This document shows positions 1-8,194 of a stretch of DNA of 64,000 nt, one piece after another (within the stretch, counting starts at the first letter, position 1; each line of letters begins with the position of its first letter). Source of the DNA: Bacillota bacterium. Lineage in GTDB: Bacteria > Bacillota > Clostridia > Saccharofermentanales > Saccharofermentanaceae. Where the stretch lies: the NCBI GenBank assembly GCA_023397475.1, contig JAEWUD010000033.1, positions 51,422-115,421 on the forward strand, in the 5' to 3' direction. The notes beneath the pieces were generated by a model. The model was given only the letters and a program-made list of their open reading frames with translations. It ran no database searches and was not told the DNA's origin. A program made the position numbers and the translations under genes.

Positions 1-594
1 AGCTTCCTTTGTCATGCGAATCAACGCGGTCGCGGAGGCATAGGATTCGAAGCAGCCTTTGCGACCGCAGGTGCAAGGCACTCCGCCGGCGACAAGCACC
101 GTGTGTCCGAACTCAGAGCCGGCTTGATTGAAACCGGAGAAAATACGATTTCCGATAATAACACCGCAGCCGATGCCCGTCCCGATCGTAATGGTAACTG
201 AGTCGGAAACTTCACGAGCGGCGCCTGCGACACTCTCCGCCATTGCGGCGCAATTCGCGTCGTTCTCAATGAAGACAGGAAGGTCAATCACCTCACGGAT
301 GATCCTGCGCATTGGGGCCATATTAAAGGGGAGGTTATTCGAGTAGACAAGAACACCTTCCTTGTTGTCCGGAGTCCCGGGGGAACCGATGCCAATCGCT
401 TCAATATCTGTTTTCGCGAATCCGGCCTCTGCGATTACCTCTGAAGCCAGACGACCCATATCCCGGATAATCTCCTCCATCGGTCGTGAAGCGTTGGTCT
501 TGATACTCTTCTTGACAAGGATCTTGCCATCCTCATTAACGACGCCGGCCTTAATATTGGTACCGCCGAGATCGATTCCGACATAATTCTTCAT
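1..594 (-). CDS. glcK: ROK-family glucokinase (3' end outside window)
   Basis: Sugar kinase of the ROK family, expected to phosphorylate glucose or a related hexose with ATP in the cytosol. The 198 visible residues start MKNYVGIDLGGTN, with the phosphate-binding DLGGT at residues 8-12. The catalytic-region motif ENDANCAA has N111 and D112. The ROK zinc site is complete: H164 in EFGHT, then C174, C176 and C181 in CTCGRKGC. The start at 594 follows AAGGGGAG. Only the C-terminal third or so is missing, by window truncation rather than mutation. The promoter just upstream lies inside an inverted repeat, so a repressor probably controls it. Exact sugar specificity cannot be read from the sequence. 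Confidence 0.93.
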   Translation of the reverse strand, partial: MKNYVGIDLGGTNIKAGVVNEDGKILVKKSIKTNASRPMEEIIRDMGRLASEVIAEAGFAKTDIEAIGIGSPGTPDNKEGVLVYSNNLPFNMAPMRRIIREVIDLPVFIENDANCAAMAESVAGAAREVSDSVTITIGTGIGCGVIIGNRIFSGFNQAGSEFGHTVLVAGGVPCTCGRKGCFESYASATALIRMTKEA

Positions 595-641
595 GGTGTT
601 CTCTCCCCTTGCTGTTCATCTCTCACTTCGATTTCGGAACG

Positions 642-667
642 AAGATTTCGATATTATACGAAATCTT
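642..667 (-). promoter_or_regulatory. glcK promoter -10 inside a perfect palindromic operator
   Basis: On the minus strand TATAAT (653-658) sits in the 8-base centre of a perfect 9-bp inverted repeat, AAGATTTCG and CGAAATCTT (642-650 and 659-667). The -35 about 17 bases upstream is poor. More ATTTCG/CGAAA half-sites flank it at 629-640 and 673-677. This geometry suggests a dimeric repressor that blocks RNA polymerase; the repressor itself is not identified. Confidence 0.6.
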
Positions 668-693
668 GAGCGAAATGTTGCGCTATCTGAATT

Positions 694-1509
694 CTAGCCT
701 ATTTTGAGAAATAAATCTATACATATCAGGCCGGCTCCGATCACCGAAAACAGAATTAGCCACAAAATGTCCGTCGATTTCAATCGAAGTACATTGAGCT
801 TCGTTCGGCCTTCACCGCCGCGATAGCATCGGGCGTCCATCGCTGTCGCAAGATCCTCGGCGCGCTTGAAGGCGCTGACAAAGAGAGGAACCAATACGGA
901 TACATACCCTTTGGCCCGGACAAATACGTTCCCGGTATCGTACTCCGCTCCGCGAGACGACTGCGCCTTCATGATCTTATCCGTCTCCTCGACGAGTGTC
1001 GGAATGAACCGCATTGCGATCGACATCATCATCGCCATCTCATGCACCGGGAGACGAAGCTTCTTCAGCGGGCCGAAAAGACTCTCCAGCGAATCCGCCA
1101 TCAGAAGCGGCGTTGTCGTCAAGGTCAAAAGAAGACTCGTTGTGACGATAAGAAGCAAAAGCCGCAGACACATCAAGCCGGCGGTAAGAACGCCTCCATC
1201 CGTGATGTGAAGAATCCCGAAAGATAGAAGCGTATTGCCGGTCTTGCCCGTAAGTACGTTCAACACAAAAATGAAAAAAAGCATAAAGACAATCGGACGT
1301 ACCGACTCGAGAATCTTGCGAACCGGAATCGATGATAATGCGGAAAGAAAAATCGTCACCGCAAAGGCAGACAAGAGTCCGGCGGGAGAATTCAATGTGA
1401 AAATGACGATCATGAAAACGATGCCGAGAACGATCTTGACTCTCGGATCCATGCGGTGCAGCGTCGAATCTCCTTGGACAAATCGTCCGATCGAAACATT
1501 CTTCATCAT
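694..1509 (-). CDS. ecfT: Energy-coupling factor transporter transmembrane protein EcfT
   Basis: Membrane scaffold of a group II ECF vitamin/metal importer, which couples ATPase motion to separate substrate-binding S components. The 271 residues hold several hydrophobic helices in the N-terminal half. Both cytoplasmic coupling motifs with the Ala-Arg/Arg-Gly signature are visible: SSRGAEYDTG and ARCYRGGEG. Its ATG overlaps the stop of the ATPase gene by 4 bases (ATGA), so the two are translationally coupled. No S component is encoded nearby, as is usual for a shared module. Transcription should end downstream before the glcK promoter, but I see no clear terminator. Confidence 0.93.
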   Translation of the reverse strand: MMKNVSIGRFVQGDSTLHRMDPRVKIVLGIVFMIVIFTLNSPAGLLSAFAVTIFLSALSSIPVRKILESVRPIVFMLFFIFVLNVLTGKTGNTLLSFGILHITDGGVLTAGLMCLRLLLLIVTTSLLLTLTTTPLLMADSLESLFGPLKKLRLPVHEMAMMMSIAMRFIPTLVEETDKIMKAQSSRGAEYDTGNVFVRAKGYVSVLVPLFVSAFKRAEDLATAMDARCYRGGEGRTKLNVLRLKSTDILWLILFSVIGAGLICIDLFLKIG

Positions 1510-3338
1510 ACCCGGTCACCGCCTTCTCGTGCCGGGGCAGTCGCGACGCGGATCAACTCTGCGGCAGCATCTCTCGGTTCGAAAAACGTCGTCTCGATCG
1601 CTGGATACTCCTTGCGAAACTCTTCGAGAAAGACGACGGTCTCGGGTTGTGTGATCCCATAGCGCGCAAGACCCTCGCGGTCGGCATAGAGTATCTCCGG
1701 TCGATCCATGACACAAACGCGACCCTCTTTGAGGACAAGAATCCGATCGGCATAGCGTGCGGCTTCATCCATGTTGTGTGATACGATAATTACGGTTTTC
1801 CCTTGTTCTTTGAGAACTCTTGCATACGAGAGTACCTCGCGTCTGCCAACCGGATCAAGTCCGGCTGCGGGTTCATCGAGCACAAGGATCTCAGGATCCA
1901 TCGCAATAACGCCCGCGAGGGCAACGCGTCTCTTCTGTCCGCCGGAAAGTTCAAAGGGAGATCTCTGGCGAAATGTCTCATCAAGGCCGACCAAGCTGAG
2001 CGAAGCCGTCACACGGCGTTCAATCTCTTCCGGATCAAGCCCCATCTTTTTGGGTCCGAACGCGATATCCTTTTCAACGCTCTCCTCGAAAAGCTGGTAT
2101 TCCGGGTACTGGAACAACAGGCCGACACTCCGTCGAATGCGCTTGATATCCGCATTCTTCTCGGTGGTAAGCGGCGATCCTTGATCGTCCGTACGGACCG
2201 TCACAGTACCCTTCTGCGGTCGCAGAAGACCGTTCAGATGACTGATCAATGTCGTCTTCCCGGATCCGCTATGGCCGATAATCGCAAAGATCTCGCCTTT
2301 TCTGACGGAGAAAGATACGTCCTGAAGGACGTTGCCTCCCTCTTTCTCATAAGCATGACATAAACCCTCGACCCGCAGAACTTCAAGATTCTCGCCGGCA
2401 ACGGGCTGGTCCTTTTCGAGGTAATCCCGATGGGAAGAACGGCGAGGAAGATCTCGCAACATGTCGCGAACAGATGCAATCGCACGTTCTCTGGACGACA
2501 AGTCTTCCCAGCGTACTTCTTCTTCGAGAAGAGCTGCCGTCTGATAAGCGATGTCCGCATAGACCGGGACATCGAGACCCAATGCGCGGACCTCTTCCAC
2601 ACGGCTGAATACCTCGCCGGGTGTTCCGGAGAGTGCAAGCTTTCCGTGGTCAAGAATAAAGACCTTATCGGCGCGACAGGCCTCCGACATATCATGGGTA
2701 ATATGGATGAGCGTCATACCCTTCTCACGACGCAGCTTCTCTACGACAGAGAGAAAGTCATCGCGACTTACGGGGTCCAACATCGAGGTTGACTCGTCCA
2801 GAAGAAGAACCTGCGGTTGCATTGCCAGAATACCGGCGATCGCTACTTTCTGCTTCTGACCACCCGATAACTGCGACGGTTGACGCAGAGCGAAGGCGGA
2901 CATACCGACATATGCCAGCGCTTCATCGACACGCCGGCGTATCTCTGCGGAAGGTATTCCGAGATTCTCAGGGCCAAAGGCGACGTCTTCCTCTACGATC
3001 GTCCCGACAATCTGATTATCCGGATTCTGGAAAACCATGCCGCAAGATCGCCGTATCTCCCAGAAGAAGGTCTCATCAGCGGTATCGTGACCCAAAACGA
3101 CAACGCGCCCTGACTCCGGGAGTTCAAGTACATTGATAAGTTTGGCCATCGTCGATTTGCCCGATCCGTTGCGACCCAAAAGTGCGGCATAGCCGCCTCG
3201 AGGTATCGAAAGAGAAACCTCCTCCAATGCCTTCACCGTGCCGGTATCCGGATGATGGTACGAGAAAACCACCTGCTCCAGACAGACATCCGGTGTGGTT
3301 TTCTCGTCGGAAACGGGCTGATCAGTCACATTTTGCAT
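1506..3338 (-). CDS. ecfA: Fused EcfA1-EcfA2 ECF-transporter ATPase (two ABC domains)
   Basis: ATPase of the ECF importer, with two full ABC domains in one 610-residue chain. Domain 1 has Walker A GRNGSGKS (55-62), LSGGQ (157-161) and Walker B ending LLLDES (178-183). Domain 2 has GHSGSGKT (355-362), LSGGQ (464-468) and ILVLDEP (484-490). A linker of roughly 70 residues (about 250-320) joins them. The first domain carries DES where DEP is usual, which is typical of EcfA1-type subunits. Related Bacillota normally encode EcfA1 and EcfA2 as two genes of about 280 residues, so this is a fusion or an unsplit form. The reading frame is continuous. An intrinsic terminator ends about 12 bases before its ATG. 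Confidence 0.92.
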   Translation of the reverse strand: MQNVTDQPVSDEKTTPDVCLEQVVFSYHHPDTGTVKALEEVSLSIPRGGYAALLGRNGSGKSTMAKLINVLELPESGRVVVLGHDTADETFFWEIRRSCGMVFQNPDNQIVGTIVEEDVAFGPENLGIPSAEIRRRVDEALAYVGMSAFALRQPSQLSGGQKQKVAIAGILAMQPQVLLLDESTSMLDPVSRDDFLSVVEKLRREKGMTLIHITHDMSEACRADKVFILDHGKLALSGTPGEVFSRVEEVRALGLDVPVYADIAYQTAALLEEEVRWEDLSSRERAIASVRDMLRDLPRRSSHRDYLEKDQPVAGENLEVLRVEGLCHAYEKEGGNVLQDVSFSVRKGEIFAIIGHSGSGKTTLISHLNGLLRPQKGTVTVRTDDQGSPLTTEKNADIKRIRRSVGLLFQYPEYQLFEESVEKDIAFGPKKMGLDPEEIERRVTASLSLVGLDETFRQRSPFELSGGQKRRVALAGVIAMDPEILVLDEPAAGLDPVGRREVLSYARVLKEQGKTVIIVSHNMDEAARYADRILVLKEGRVCVMDRPEILYADREGLARYGITQPETVVFLEEFRKEYPAIETTFFEPRDAAAELIRVATAPAREGGDRV

Positions 3339-3349
3339 GATAATCTCCG

Positions 3350-3393
3350 AAAAAAAAGGTGCGGAAAGCTACAGAAGCGCTCCGACACCTTTT
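3350..3393 (-). terminator. Intrinsic terminator between rplQ and ecfA
   Basis: On the minus strand AAAGGTG-T-CGGA pairs with TCCG-CACCTTT around a roughly 15-base loop, followed by eight T. It closes the ribosomal operon. The T tract nearly touches the ecfA ribosome binding site, so ecfA-ecfT are probably expressed by partial read-through. Confidence 0.8.
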
Positions 3394-3420
3394 GTGTGTA
3401 TGATGTTATGAATGAACCGT

Positions 3421-3945
3421 TTACACGAGTTCGAGCTGAGCCATCTCGGAAGCGTCTCCGCGACGTGCGCCAAGCTTGATGATTCTGGTGTAACCACCGG
3501 CTCTTCCGGCGTACTTCGGAGCGACGACATCGAACAGATGGTTAAGCGGATTCACGACATTCTGCTCGGCGTCATGGCTCTTGTGAAGCCAGTATGCCAT
3601 GTTCTTACGAGCGGCAAGGCGAGCCGGAGCATCGACCTGAACCGTCTTGACCTTGATCTCACGATCAACGACATCATACTTCGCGCCATTCTTGGAAGTC
3701 TTGGAAACGAGAACCTTGCGGCCTTTCGAATCAAGCTTCGCCGCAGAGACCTTAATCTCACGCGTCGAGAAGTTATCCCTCTCGCGAATTGCTTCTGTGA
3801 TGAGCTTCTCGGAAATCTTACTGACTTCCTTAGCACGGGCTACTGTTGTAACAACCTTCCCGTTAAGAATCAGAGCGGTCGTCAGATTGCGAAGGATCGC
3901 CGCTCGCTGATCGGACGCCCGTCCGAGTTTTCTGTTTGCCGGCAT
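3421..3945 (-). CDS. rplQ: 50S ribosomal protein L17 (with internal insertion)
   Basis: Large-subunit protein near the exit tunnel. The start MPANRKLGRASDQR and the end GGYTRIIKLGARRGD are typical of L17. The protein has 174 residues against about 115-130 in most bacteria. The extra segment lies near residues 65-100, between the RAKE region and ARLAARKNMAYWL; similar insertions are known in some Clostridia. It is the last ribosomal gene of the operon and is followed by a terminator. Confidence 0.97.
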   Translation of the reverse strand: MPANRKLGRASDQRAAILRNLTTALILNGKVVTTVARAKEVSKISEKLITEAIRERDNFSTREIKVSAAKLDSKGRKVLVSKTSKNGAKYDVVDREIKVKTVQVDAPARLAARKNMAYWLHKSHDAEQNVVNPLNHLFDVVAPKYAGRAGGYTRIIKLGARRGDASEMAQLELV

Positions 3946-3993
3946 GGATATAACCTCCTATATGTTACTTCGTGTGTCCCAAGGCGAAATGTG

Positions 3994-4947
3994 TTACTCC
4001 TCGCTTTCAGCAAGAGAAAGTCCCATGTCCTCGAGTTTAAAAATTACTTCTTCCAGTGACTTCTTGCCAAGGTTTCTCACCTTCATCATTTCGTCCTCGG
4101 AGCGGGCCACAAGATCACCGATCGAATTGATACCGGCTCTCTTAAGGCAGTTATATGTCCGAACAGAGAAATCAAGGTCTTCAATCGCGACATCCAGCTT
4201 GGAGTTCTTGCGTCCGCTGTCCTCGGCATCACGGAAACTCGGACCGGCATTCGTATCGGTCAGAGCCGTGAAAAGACCAAGGTGTTCGCAAAGAATGGCA
4301 GCCGAGGCGGAAAGCGCTTCGTTGACATCAATTGTCGCGTCCGTCCAGATCTCCAACGTAAGGCTGTCGAAGTCCGTTCTCTCACCGACACGCGTATTCT
4401 CGACCGTATAGTTCGCCTTCTTGATCGGCGTAAAGATCGAGTCGACCGCGATGACACCAATCGGCTGGTTTAAAAGCTTGTTGCGCTCGGCTGTGGAGTA
4501 TCCGCGTCCCTTGTTGATCGTAAGCTCCATGAAGAGTCTTCCGGAACCGTTCAGCGTCGCGATAACGTGATCGGGATTCTCAATCTCGACTTCCTCATCG
4601 TGAACGATGTCGCCGGCAGTCACAACGCCGGTTCTTCCTTCGTCGGTGCTGATGTAAACCGTCTTCGGGCCGTCGACGTGAAGCTTCGCGCGAACTCCCT
4701 TAACGTTCAGAATGATCTCGGTCATGTCTTCGACGACACCCGGAATCGTGGAGAACTCATGATACACGCCCTCTACGCGAATGGCTGTAACAGCGGCTCC
4801 CGTGAGAGACGAAAGCAGTACACGACGAAGGCTGTTGCCGAGAGTCGTGCCGTATCCGCGCTCGAGCGGTCCGACGACAAACTTGCCGTACGAGCTGTCT
4901 TCGTTTACTTCCACACACTCAATGGCGGGTTTCATAATCTCAATCAT
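3994..4947 (-). CDS. rpoA: DNA-directed RNA polymerase subunit alpha
   Basis: Alpha subunit, which dimerises to nucleate RNA polymerase assembly and binds UP elements and activators. It has 317 residues with the N-terminal assembly domain (GYGTTLGNSLRRVLLSS) and a C-terminal DNA-binding domain (LKRAGINSIGDLV, RNLGKKSLEEV). I place the start at 4947 (MIEIMKPAIE), because AAGGAGGAG lies 5-6 bases upstream. A longer frame reaching 4974 has no family support. It sits between rpsD and rplQ as in most Bacillota. Confidence 0.97.
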   Translation of the reverse strand: MIEIMKPAIECVEVNEDSSYGKFVVGPLERGYGTTLGNSLRRVLLSSLTGAAVTAIRVEGVYHEFSTIPGVVEDMTEIILNVKGVRAKLHVDGPKTVYISTDEGRTGVVTAGDIVHDEEVEIENPDHVIATLNGSGRLFMELTINKGRGYSTAERNKLLNQPIGVIAVDSIFTPIKKANYTVENTRVGERTDFDSLTLEIWTDATIDVNEALSASAAILCEHLGLFTALTDTNAGPSFRDAEDSGRKNSKLDVAIEDLDFSVRTYNCLKRAGINSIGDLVARSEDEMMKVRNLGKKSLEEVIFKLEDMGLSLAESEE

Positions 4948-4998
4948 CTTTCTCCTCCTTGCGCAATCATGCACAATTGGCCAACCAACTGCGGTTCA

Positions 4999-5616
4999 TT
5001 ACTTCGAGTACAACTCAACGATCAGGGTCTCCTTGACCTCGAGATCGACATCCTCACGTACAGGAATCTGTACGATCGAACCTGTGAGCGTCTCATCATT
5101 GAAGCTGAGCCAAGCGGGAACAGGACGAGTGTTGGTAAGATCGGCAAATTTGGGAGACTTTCTCGACGTCTCGCGAACCGCGATAACATCTCCAACCTTC
5201 AGCGTGATCGAAGGAATATTAACCTTCTTGCCGTTGACGGTGAAGTGTCCGTGTGTCACGAGCTGACGGGCCTCGGCGCGGGAAGCGGCGATACCCATGC
5301 GATAAACGATATTGTCCATACGCGTTTCGAGGAGCTGCAACAGGTTGTCACCGGCCTTGCCCTTCATGCGCTCAGCGCGCTCGTATGTTGAGTGGAACTG
5401 CTTCTCGAGTATACCGTAGAAGCGCTTGGTCTTCTGCTTCTCACGAAGCTGGATTCCGTATTCGGACATCTTCTTGCGTCCCTGTCCATGCTGGCCCGGG
5501 GCCATGCTTCTTCTCGAAATCGAGCACTTGGGTGAATAACATCTCTGTCCCTTGAGAAAAAGCTTGTTGCCCTCTCTGCGGCACAGGCGGCAGGATGCGT
5601 CTGTATATCTGGCCAT
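4999..5616 (-). CDS. rpsD: 30S ribosomal protein S4 (zinc-binding form)
   Basis: Primary 16S rRNA-binding assembly protein of the small subunit. In 205 residues the N-terminal zinc knuckle is intact (C9, C12, C26, C31), marking the C+ paralogue. The S4 RNA-binding domain follows (TRMDNIVYRMGIAASRAEARQLV). The start at 5616 has GGAGG upstream. Between rpsK and rpoA. Confidence 0.98.
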   Translation of the reverse strand: MARYTDASCRLCRREGNKLFLKGQRCYSPKCSISRRSMAPGQHGQGRKKMSEYGIQLREKQKTKRFYGILEKQFHSTYERAERMKGKAGDNLLQLLETRMDNIVYRMGIAASRAEARQLVTHGHFTVNGKKVNIPSITLKVGDVIAVRETSRKSPKFADLTNTRPVPAWLSFNDETLTGSIVQIPVREDVDLEVKETLIVELYSK

Positions 5617-5633
5617 TCTCTATACCTCCGTAA

Positions 5634-6035
5634 TCAGACTCTTCTTCTCTTGGGCGGTCTGCAACCGTTATGGGGAACCGGTGTGACATCTTTGATCATG
5701 ACAACATCGAGTCCCGTTGTCTGAAGAGCCCGGATCGCAGATTCGCGACCGGCACCGGGGCCTTTGACAAAAACCTCAACCGTACGCATACCGTGATCAA
5801 CAGCCTTCTTGGCGGCATCTTCTGCGGCTAACTGAGCGGCGAAAGCGGTTCCTTTACGGGAGCCCTTCATGCCCATTCCACCAGCGGAAGCCCACGAAAC
5901 GGCATTGCCGAGCGGGTCAGTAATGGTAACGATTGTATTGTTGAACGTTGAATGAACATGCGCGTGACCGCGATCAATGTTCTTGCGCTCTCTCTTCTTC
6001 GGCCGGATAGCCGTTTTCTTAACTGCCTTAGCCAT
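5634..6035 (-). CDS. rpsK: 30S ribosomal protein S11
   Basis: Small-subunit platform protein contacting the 3' end of 16S rRNA. It has 133 residues with the conserved HVHSTFNNTIVTITD segment, the GSRKGTAFAAQ motif and the basic C-terminus NGCRPPKRRRV. Full length for the family; spacing of 13 bases to rpsM. Confidence 0.98.
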   Translation of the reverse strand: MAKAVKKTAIRPKKRERKNIDRGHAHVHSTFNNTIVTITDPLGNAVSWASAGGMGMKGSRKGTAFAAQLAAEDAAKKAVDHGMRTVEVFVKGPGAGRESAIRALQTTGLDVVMIKDVTPVPHNGCRPPKRRRV

Positions 6036-6048
6036 GGGTTACGCCTCC

Positions 6049-6417
6049 TTACTTCTTCTTGCCAGCGATCGTACGCTTCGGTCCCTTGCGGGTACGGGCG
6101 TTCGTCTTCGTGCGCTGACCGCGAACAGGAAGACCCATTCTGTGACGACGGCCACGATAGCAGCCGATTTCCGTCAGACGCTTGATGTTGAGAGAGATTT
6201 CTCTACGCAAATCACCCTCTACGTTATAATTGTTCTCGATCTTCTCACGAATCTTCGCGATCTCGTCCTCAGAGAGGTCCTTCACGCGGGTATCCGGATT
6301 GATCGAGGAATCAGAAAGAATCTGTGTAGAAGTTTTCTTGCCAACGCCAAAAATGTAGGTGAGAGCAATCTCGACTCTCTTGTCATTGGGCAGATCCACA
6401 CCGGCAATACGCGCCAT
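6049..6417 (-). CDS. rpsM: 30S ribosomal protein S13
   Basis: Head protein of the small subunit that contacts tRNA and forms the B1 bridges. It has 122 residues, with start MARIAGVDLPNDKRVEIALTY, the GxG of FGVGKKT, and the basic tail GQRTKTNARTRKGPKR. The gap to rpmJ is unusually long at 175 bases and holds a hairpin. Confidence 0.98.
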   Translation of the reverse strand: MARIAGVDLPNDKRVEIALTYIFGVGKKTSTQILSDSSINPDTRVKDLSEDEIAKIREKIENNYNVEGDLRREISLNIKRLTEIGCYRGRRHRMGLPVRGQRTKTNARTRKGPKRTIAGKKK

Positions 6418-6560
6418 CTGATGTACCTCCGTGTAATAAATTCTTGAATAAGCTGTTCTATCTATCGAACACGCGATATGGAGAATCTCCCGCGGTTAGC
6501 GGAAGACAGCCGCCCCCAAATGGTGCGTGTTATTTCCGAAATCTGTATGCGCCATTGATC

Positions 6561-6582
6561 CCGGACAGTTACCACTGTCCGG
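6561..6582 (-). other. Perfect 9-bp RNA hairpin between rpmJ and rpsM
   Basis: CCGGACAGT pairs with ACTGTCCGG around a 4-base loop, just after the rpmJ stop. No T tract follows, so it is not an ordinary terminator. The rest of the 175-base gap (6418-6592) has no gene. It could be a processing site, a stabilising 3' structure or a protein-binding site. Confidence 0.6.
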
Positions 6583-6592
6583 TGGCGATACC

Positions 6593-6706
6593 TTAGCCCT
6601 GTCTCTGCTTGTGCTTCGGATCCGAGCAGATGATCATGACACGGCCCTTACGGCGAATCACTTTGCACTTTTCGCACATGGTCTTAACGGACGGTCTAAC
6701 CTTCAT
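6593..6706 (-). CDS. rpmJ: 50S ribosomal protein L36 (zinc-binding form)
   Basis: Smallest large-subunit protein, 37 residues starting MKVRPSVKTM. The zinc ribbon is intact (C11, C14, C27, H32), the zinc-containing C+ form. The start at 6706 follows GGAGG at 7-8 bases; the open frame further upstream has no family match and is rejected. Long gaps on both sides suggest separate control within the operon. Confidence 0.96.
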   Translation of the reverse strand: MKVRPSVKTMCEKCKVIRRKGRVMIICSDPKHKQRQG

Positions 6707-6730
6707 ACTTCCTAACCTCCTGCTAATCAG

Positions 6731-6748
6731 TTCCTGCTGATGCAGGAA
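6731..6748 (-). other. Hairpin in the rpmJ leader
   Basis: TTCCTGC pairs perfectly with GCAGGAA around ATCA. It lies between the predicted promoter at 6774-6806 and the rpmJ ribosome binding site. No T run follows. Role unknown. Confidence 0.5.
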
Positions 6749-6773
6749 AACGAGCACCCTATAGGCGCATGCT

Positions 6774-6806
6774 ATAATATAATAACAAAAACCCAATCTA
6801 AATCAA
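6774..6806 (-). promoter_or_regulatory. Possible internal promoter upstream of rpmJ
   Basis: The 143-base infA-rpmJ gap is AT-rich. On the minus strand TATTAT (6774-6779) lies 17 bases from TTTAGA (6797-6802), with TTGATT (6801-6806) overlapping as an alternative -35. It would drive rpmJ, rpsM, rpsK, rpsD, rpoA and rplQ separately from the main promoter. Confidence 0.4.
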
Positions 6807-6849
6807 GTGGTTTTTTATCGAATATTGAATTATTTTCGGGCAAATCTGG

Positions 6850-7068
6850 TTATTTTGCTCTCCAGGTGATCCGACCTCTCGAGAGGTCATAGGGTGAGAG
6901 CTCCAAAGTCACGCGATCTCCCGGCAGAATCTTAATATAGTTCTGTCTGAGCTTGCCGGAAATGTGAGCGAGAACCTCGTGACCGTTCTCCAGCTTAACT
7001 TTGAACATCGCGTTCGGTAAAGCATCAACGACAATACCCTCAACTTCAATTACATCTTCTTTTGCCAT
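6850..7068 (-). CDS. infA: Translation initiation factor IF-1
   Basis: S1-like OB-fold factor that occupies the ribosomal A site during initiation. It has 72 residues, full length, with MAKEDVIEVEGIVVDALPNAMFKV at the start and HISGKLRQNYIKILPGDRV in the middle. Preceded by GGAGACA. Sits between the KOW protein gene and rpmJ as in other Bacillota. Confidence 0.97.
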   Translation of the reverse strand: MAKEDVIEVEGIVVDALPNAMFKVKLENGHEVLAHISGKLRQNYIKILPGDRVTLELSPYDLSRGRITWRAK

Positions 7069-7081
7069 TTGTGTCTCCTTC

Positions 7082-7420
7082 TTATCCTTGATGGTTATCC
7101 ATCACTCGTGGGTTGTATATACTGATCGCTTTCCGAATTGCAGCTCTTTGCGGGCCCGCTTCCAGCGTTTTTATTTGCTCCAGAAACGTCTGTGACGCAG
7201 GAATGTGCCCGATGTGCACACAATGCTTCACTAGCTTCTTCTTCGAACGTACAAGATCTCTTGTCACCCCGTCGCAAAGAAATGCATACGGCTCCTTAAG
7301 ATCACAGACCATATAGATACGTCCCGCGTCATGACCGCATATTGAGCAGACAAGGCTTCCGACCCGTATCGGTTCATTCATCCGTGTGATACCTGACGCG
7401 ATGTTGTGAAATGATTTCAC
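7082..7420 (-). CDS. KOW-domain RNA-binding protein (infA-linked)
   Basis: Small protein of the type found between map and infA in Clostridia. The KOW-like segment IRVGSLVCSICGHDAGRIYMVCD is followed by a basic stretch (RSKKKLVKHCVHIG). The family is thought to bind RNA or ribosomes; its function is not established. Two starts are possible. GTG at 7420 overlaps the map stop by 4 bases and has AAGGTGA upstream. ATG at 7381 gives MNEPIRVGS, closer to relatives but with a weak ribosome binding site. It is richer in cysteine than usual (C25, C28, C39, C49, C67 from the GTG). Confidence 0.75.
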   Translation of the reverse strand: MKSFHNIASGITRMNEPIRVGSLVCSICGHDAGRIYMVCDLKEPYAFLCDGVTRDLVRSKKKLVKHCVHIGHIPASQTFLEQIKTLEAGPQRAAIRKAISIYNPRVMDNHQG

Positions 7421-8178
7421 AGATTCACCTTCGTCGTAATCACCGGACCGTCCGCCGTGATAGCGATCGTGTTCTCATAGTGCGCCGAAGGAAGGCGATC
7501 TGCGGTTATGATCGTCCATTCATCATCGAGGACACGGACTTTGTGGGTACCCATATTGATCATCGGTTCTACCGCGATGACGAGGCCCGGTGCTATTCGC
7601 ATACCATGGCCTTTGCGTCCAAAGTTCGGTACGTCCGGTTCTTCGTGGAGTTTCGTGCCGATGCCGTGGCCGGTGAGTTCCCTGACGACGCCGTATCCGA
7701 AGGATTCAGCATGTTGCTGGACAGCGAAAGAAACATCGCCGATGCGGTTTCCGGGAACGGCAGCCTCAAAAGCTTTGGCAAAACACTCTTCCGTGACACG
7801 GATCAGAGCGGCTTTTTCCGGACTGATCTTGCCGACGGCATATGTTCTTGCCGCATCTCCGTGGTAACCGTCGAAAAAGGCGCCTACGTCAAGGCTGACA
7901 ATATCTCCTTCGACAAGAATCCGGTCGCGACTCGGTATCCCATGGACCACCTCTTCGTTGATCGAAATGCACGTTGAAGCCGGAAACGGCGGATGACCAT
8001 AATGTAAAAAGGACGGAGTCGCCCCTTCGCCTCGAATGATCCGCTCGGCTACCTGGTCGATCTCCCATGTTGAGATTCCCGGCCGGATGATATCTGCGAC
8101 AGCCTCAAAGACAAGCGCAACAATGCGGCCCGCACTTTTAAGTTTCTGGATTTCATCCGTCGTCTTGAGTGATACCAT
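7417..8178 (-). CDS. map: Type I methionine aminopeptidase
   Basis: Removes N-terminal methionine from nascent proteins in the cytosol, using two divalent metals. All ligands are present in 253 residues: D97, D108, H171, E204 and E235, with H79 and H178 lining the active site. Length is typical of the bare catalytic type I enzyme; there is no N-terminal SH3 or zinc extension. Starts 16 bases after adk. Confidence 0.97.
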   Translation of the reverse strand: MVSLKTTDEIQKLKSAGRIVALVFEAVADIIRPGISTWEIDQVAERIIRGEGATPSFLHYGHPPFPASTCISINEEVVHGIPSRDRILVEGDIVSLDVGAFFDGYHGDAARTYAVGKISPEKAALIRVTEECFAKAFEAAVPGNRIGDVSFAVQQHAESFGYGVVRELTGHGIGTKLHEEPDVPNFGRKGHGMRIAPGLVIAVEPMINMGTHKVRVLDDEWTIITADRLPSAHYENTIAITADGPVITTKVNL

Positions 8179-8194
8179 GTTTACTCCTGATTCT

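Noticed and set aside
4567..5391. Open frame antisense to rpoA and rpsD
   Set aside because: Spans two well-supported ribosomal-operon genes on the other strand; no domain or start signal.
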